Below, piece after piece: positions 61,037 to 64,000 of a stretch of DNA of 64,000 bases. The notes below the pieces were generated by a model. The model made no database searches. It was not told the DNA's origin and saw nothing but the letters and a program-made list of their open reading frames with translations. The DNA comes from Haloechinothrix sp033042135 (GTDB lineage Bacteria; Actinomycetota; Actinomycetes; Mycobacteriales; Pseudonocardiaceae): positions 248,001-312,000 of the forward strand of contig NZ_WBXM01000003.1 of the NCBI RefSeq assembly GCF_033042135.1, written 5' to 3'. The position numbers and the translations under genes are program-made. Positions within the stretch are counted from its first letter, which is position 1. Every line of letters begins with the position of its first letter.

Positions 61037-61539
61037 TCGGGCTCCCCCTCCTGTTGGTGCTGCTCCCCCTCCTGCCGGTTGTGGGGGCGGTACGGCGTCC
61101 ATGGGCCCGTGCCTTGCAGCGCCGATTGCAGTGCCTGCGAGACATAGGTGTTCAACGACACTCCCTGCGCCGCGGCCGCGTCCTCCGCCTTGCTCTTGAG
61201 CTGGTCGAGCAGCCGTAGCGTCATCCGGCTGATGTCGCCCTGCTGAGTGCCTTCGCTGAACGGAGCGGAGTTCGGGGCAGCCCCGGCCTGCGGGGGCCCT
61301 GACGGGCTGACCACGACACGCACGTCGCGGCCCCGCAACCGGACGTCCACCTCGTGGTGCTCCAGTTGCGCGCTCACCTCGGCGGCCAGGTCGGAAAGGG
61401 CGGTCATCAACGTCAGCCGCATCGCGGGTTCGAGGGCACCCGAGAGCGTCTCCGCAGCCTTGCGGGTGTGCTCGTCTCCCGCCGCCGCGGTCGCCGTGAG
61501 GTCCTCGCGCAACGAGGAGATATACGGTGTCAGGTCCAT
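61033..61539 (-). CDS. HicB/Arc-like ribbon-helix-helix protein
   Basis: 168 residues from ATG 61539. An N-terminal helical domain (LTPYISSLREDLTATAAAGD) is followed by a ribbon-helix-helix segment: SRMTLRLLDQLKSKAEDAAA then GVSLNTYVSQALQSAL. Often annotated as HicB-family antitoxin in Actinobacteria, but no HicA-type toxin gene is adjacent. Three TGACAKCAC repeats lie at the start codon, likely its own operator. Confidence 0.78.
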   Translation of the reverse strand: MDLTPYISSLREDLTATAAAGDEHTRKAAETLSGALEPAMRLTLMTALSDLAAEVSAQLEHHEVDVRLRGRDVRVVVSPSGPPQAGAAPNSAPFSEGTQQGDISRMTLRLLDQLKSKAEDAAAAQGVSLNTYVSQALQSALQGTGPWTPYRPHNRQEGEQHQQEGEPD

Positions 61540-61570
61540 GACATCACAGTGACAGCACAAGTGACATCAC
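61539..61570. promoter_or_regulatory. Three TGACAKCAC repeats at the RHH gene start
   Basis: TGACATCAC (61539), TGACAGCAC (61550) and TGACATCAC (61562), spaced 11 and 12 bases, about one helical turn each. The first begins at the start codon of the RHH gene. Suits cooperative binding by RHH dimers. Confidence 0.55.
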
Positions 61571-61593
61571 GTCAACGCTGCGCGTGGGGCCGC

Positions 61594-61660
61594 GACGGTG
61601 GGGGTGAGCCGAAGGACTCCTTCGGTACCGGATATGTACCCAAGGGGCCCTTCGGCTCGC
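61594..61660. repeat. 67-bp hairpin repeat, copy 2
   Basis: Identical to 39177-39243 except one base (G to A in the ACCC-R-AGG segment). Directly abuts the 82-bp repeat. In the spacer between the RHH gene and thyX, so it is not at a gene end here. Confidence 0.9.
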
Positions 61661-61661
61661 C

Positions 61662-61847
61662 CCGGACGCCGGGAGGTGGTTCGGCAGTCGAGACCTCCCT
61701 GGCGGGAGGCCCCGCCTGCCGAATGGCGTCCGGACCAACCGCTGTGTCCCCCTTCGAGCTCTGGTCCGGACGCCGGGAGGTGGTTCGGCAGTCGCGACCT
61801 CCCTGGCGGGAGGCCCCGCCTGCCGAATGGCGTCCGGACCAACCGCT
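61662..61847. repeat. Two 82-bp hairpin elements in direct repeat
   Basis: Copies at 61662-61743 and 61766-61847 differ at one base (61691/61795). Each has three nested inverted arms: CCGGACGCC/GGCGTCCGG, TTCGGCAG/CTGCCGAA and CCTCCC/GGGAGG. The spacer is 22 bases. MITE- or REP-like, no coding. Confidence 0.9.
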
Positions 61848-61908
61848 AGGCTCAGTGGGTAAGCCCTGAGCGGGCACTGCAGTCGAGATACGGGGATCGG
61901 TGCTAACA

Positions 61909-62661
61909 GTGGCAGAAACGGTATCGCCGAAGGTCCAGCTCGTCGCCAAGACCGAGTTCTTCCCACCCCCGGACATCCCGTGGTCCACCGACGCCGATGG
62001 TGGTCAGGCCCTCGCGGAGTTCGCAGGCCGAGCCTGCTACCAGTCGTGGAGCAAGCCCAACCCGAAAACGGCCACGAACGACGGCTACCTGAGCCACATC
62101 ATCTCGGTGGGGCACCTGTCGGTCCTCGAACACGCGTCGGCCAGCTTCTACATCACCGGCATCTCGCGTTCGCTGACCCACGAGCTGATCCGGCACCGGC
62201 ACTTCTCCTACTCGCAGCTCTCGCAGCGCTACGTTCCCGAGCGTGAAGCGGCGTTCGTGGAGCCGGAGGTCATCGCCAACGACCCCGAGTTGCACGAGAA
62301 GTTCCTCGCCGCCGCCCAGGCCAGCCAGGACGTCTACAACGAGCTGCTCGCCGGGCTGGAGCAGCGGTTCGCCGACGAGCCCAACGCGACGCTTCGGCGC
62401 AAGCAAGCGCGGCAGGCCGCCCGCACCATCCTGCCGAACGCCACCGAAACCCGGATCGTGGTGACCGGCAACTACCGGGCATGGCGACACTTCATCGCCA
62501 TGCGCGCCACCGAGCATGCCGATGTCGAGATCCGCGGGCTCGCCGTGGAATGCCTGCGGCAGCTCCAGAAGGTCGCGGAGAACGTGTTCGCCGACTTCAC
62601 CATCTCGGCCCTGCCCGACGGCACCGAGGTCGCCAGTTCCCCACTGGTGACCGAGGGCTGA
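61909..62661 (+). CDS. thyX: Flavin-dependent thymidylate synthase ThyX
   Basis: About 250 residues from GTG 61909 (61900 possible). The ThyX signature RHRHFSYSQLSQR (RHRxxSxxxxR) is present, with IISVGHLSVLEHASASFYIT and NYRAWRHFIAMRATEHADVE. Makes dTMP using FAD. Near dapB as in mycobacteria, but a repeat cluster precedes it. Confidence 0.97.
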   Translation: MAETVSPKVQLVAKTEFFPPPDIPWSTDADGGQALAEFAGRACYQSWSKPNPKTATNDGYLSHIISVGHLSVLEHASASFYITGISRSLTHELIRHRHFSYSQLSQRYVPEREAAFVEPEVIANDPELHEKFLAAAQASQDVYNELLAGLEQRFADEPNATLRRKQARQAARTILPNATETRIVVTGNYRAWRHFIAMRATEHADVEIRGLAVECLRQLQKVAENVFADFTISALPDGTEVASSPLVTEG

Positions 62662-62665
62662 GCCG

Positions 62666-63073
62666 ATGCGCAGGCTCGCGATCGACGTAATGCCCGGCGA
62701 GTACGCCGTGGCCCGGCTCGACGCGCACGCGGAAGTGCCCACCGAGGTGTTCGCAGGGGCCGCGGGCTCGCTGGTCTCGGTGACCCGGACCGGCGAGGAG
62801 ATCTCGGTGATCGGCCCGGCCGGTGTCGTGGCCGAGCTCGCCGGTGACACCGGCGTCGTGGAGCGAGGGTGGCGGCTGTTGTCGATACGGGGGCCGCTGG
62901 AGTTCACGCTGACGGGCATCATCGCGGCGATCGCCAGCGAGCTCGCCGCTGCCGGGGTGGCGCTGTTCTCGCTGTCCACCTTCGATACCGATCACGTTCT
63001 GGTCCGGCAGGACAACCTGACGCGTGCGACTCTCGCGTTGCAGGACGCCGGGCACGAGGTGCACGGGACGTAA
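62666..63073 (+). CDS. ACT-domain protein
   Basis: 135 residues. The C-terminal half IRGPLEFTLTGIIAAIASEL followed by GVALFSLSTFDTDHVLVRQD is an ACT fold like those that sense amino acids (CASTOR/ACT_7 type). First gene after thyX. Ligand unknown. Confidence 0.85.
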   Translation: MRRLAIDVMPGEYAVARLDAHAEVPTEVFAGAAGSLVSVTRTGEEISVIGPAGVVAELAGDTGVVERGWRLLSIRGPLEFTLTGIIAAIASELAAAGVALFSLSTFDTDHVLVRQDNLTRATLALQDAGHEVHGT

Positions 63074-63102
63074 CGGATGCTGCTGGGGAGAGGTGAGACA
63101 CG

Positions 63103-64000
63103 GTGACCGGCGCTTACGGTGTCGGCGACCACACGGACGGGCAACCGACGGATCCGGCAGGCGCTCGAGTGATCGCGGACCGCTACGTGCTGAAGCGCGA
63201 GTTGGGCCGCGGCGGCATGGGTGTGGTCTGGCGTGGGTATGACCAGGTGATCGGCCGCGAGGTCGCGATCAAGGAGATCCGGCTGCCGGAGGACGACGGG
63301 GGCGCGGTGGCCGCCAGGGTGCTGCGCGAGGTGCGCTCCGGGGGGCGGCTGTCCGATCCGACGGTGGTCACCGTGTTCGACGTGGTCACCCAGGGCGAGA
63401 CGACGTTCATCGTGATGGAGCTGGTGGAGGCTCCGACCCTGGCGCAGCTGGTGGCCGCGCGTGGGCCGCTTCCGCCCGCTGAGGTGGCTGCGATCGGTGA
63501 ACAGGTGCTCTCGGCGTTGCGGGCGGCGCACGATGCGGGGATCGTGCACCGCGACGTCAAACCGGGCAACATCATGGTCGGCGCGGCCGGTCGGGTGAAG
63601 CTGACCGATTTCGGGATCGCCCAGGCCGTCGACGATCCGCGGCTGACCACCAGCGGAACGCTGGTGGGTTCGCCAGCGTTCATGGCTCCGGAACGGGTGT
63701 CCGGGCGGGAGGCGGTGCCCGCCTCGGACCTGTGGGCGCTGGGTGCCTCACTGTTCTTTGCGGCAGAAGGGGTGGTGCCTTTCGAACGCGACTCGACGGC
63801 GGCGACGCTGCACGCGATCGTGTCCGAAGTGCCGTACCTGACGAGGGTGCAGGGGCCGCTGGCATCGGTCATCATGGGTTTGCTGGCGCCGGACCCGCGC
63901 GGCCGCATCTCGGCCGAGCAGGCGCGGCGGCTGCTGGTCCTGACAGGCAGCGGGGCGGGCCAGCTGGGTGCCCCGCCGCCCCAGGCCGTGGGCGGTAGGC
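63103..64000 (+). CDS. Ser/Thr protein kinase, PknB-like (3' end outside window)
   Basis: GTG 63103 with GGGGAGAGG upstream; 299 codons visible and still open at the window end. ELGRGGMGVVWRGYD (Gly loop), VAIKEI (Lys), IVHRDVKPGNIMV (HRD), LTDFGIAQ (DFG) and FMAPERVSG (APE) are all intact, so it should be active. The segment after residue 280 is Gly/Ala/Pro-rich, the usual juxtamembrane linker; membrane segment not yet reached. Confidence 0.93.
   Translation, partial: MTGAYGVGDHTDGQPTDPAGARVIADRYVLKRELGRGGMGVVWRGYDQVIGREVAIKEIRLPEDDGGAVAARVLREVRSGGRLSDPTVVTVFDVVTQGETTFIVMELVEAPTLAQLVAARGPLPPAEVAAIGEQVLSALRAAHDAGIVHRDVKPGNIMVGAAGRVKLTDFGIAQAVDDPRLTTSGTLVGSPAFMAPERVSGREAVPASDLWALGASLFFAAEGVVPFERDSTAATLHAIVSEVPYLTRVQGPLASVIMGLLAPDPRGRISAEQARRLLVLTGSGAGQLGAPPPQAVGGR

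Noticed and set aside
61033..61539. HicAB toxin-antitoxin pair
   Set aside because: The RHH protein has no adjacent HicA-like small toxin gene; its neighbours are a winged-helix gene and repeats.

Overview
This 64 kb window is high-GC, densely packed actinobacterial chromosome. Start codons are often GTG or TTG, and many genes overlap by 1-8 bases. Several gene blocks match the Mycobacterium order: phoH-ybeY-CNNM/CBS-CDA-like-era-recO-uppS, then zur/smtB facing glyS, and rimP-nusA-ylxR-infB-rbfA-truB-ribF-rpsO-pnp-pepR-dapB-thyX. Together with the DUF397, DUF4439, YtxH-like and HTH proteins and a degenerate 22-nt spacer repeat, this suggests a Pseudonocardiaceae-like organism (Amycolatopsis, Saccharomonospora or Prauserella type). 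The family assignment is inference.

Layout. 1-6323: rRNA maturation, GTPase, recombination and isoprenoid genes. 6394-9757: zinc regulators Zur and SmtB, a MarR-like gene remnant, glyS and a YdcF-like protein. 9827-17531: dGTPase, a bacterial serpin, a CMD-family protein, a SigJ-like sigma factor, DNA primase, and a trans-aconitate methyltransferase-like gene. 17673-22066: a tRNA-Asn gene followed by about 4.3 kb of foreign-looking DNA (two tiny genes, an XRE/TPR regulator, a NUDIX hydrolase and an AT-rich membrane protein). It is closed by a decayed copy of the tRNA 3' end plus hairpin, so it looks like an old integrated island without a recognisable integrase. 22248-27905: a perfect 28-bp palindrome, a DUF4279 gene broken by a stop codon, an MscS channel, a CAT-anticodon tRNA, small enzymes, a secreted LVIVD-type protein and a lone DUF397 protein.

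28001-37005 is a catabolic locus built around a DeoR-type repressor. On one side, transcribed leftward, are a binding protein, two permeases and an ATPase. On the other, transcribed rightward, are an SIS isomerase/deaminase, a ROK kinase, a PfkB-type hexose-phosphate kinase and a class II aldolase. The gene set fits the galactosamine / tagatose-6-phosphate (Aga-type) route, but no deacetylase gene is present. The motif TGAAAATA occurs in both flanking promoter regions.

37041-41088: two PH-domain membrane proteins, an anchored protein and a ferritin-like lipoprotein. 41343-58630: translation, RNA and cofactor genes. 58623-64000: small membrane, GNAT and winged-helix genes, a ribbon-helix-helix regulator with three repeats at its start, a cluster of hairpin repeats, thyX, an ACT-domain gene and the 5' part of a Ser/Thr kinase gene.

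Recurrent signals: TANNNT hexamers lying 6-9 nt before start codons that lack Shine-Dalgarno sequences (likely leaderless transcripts); a 67-bp hairpin repeat in two copies 22 kb apart; and a duplicated 82-bp hairpin element. All family calls come from reading the sequence; none was tested by a database search.
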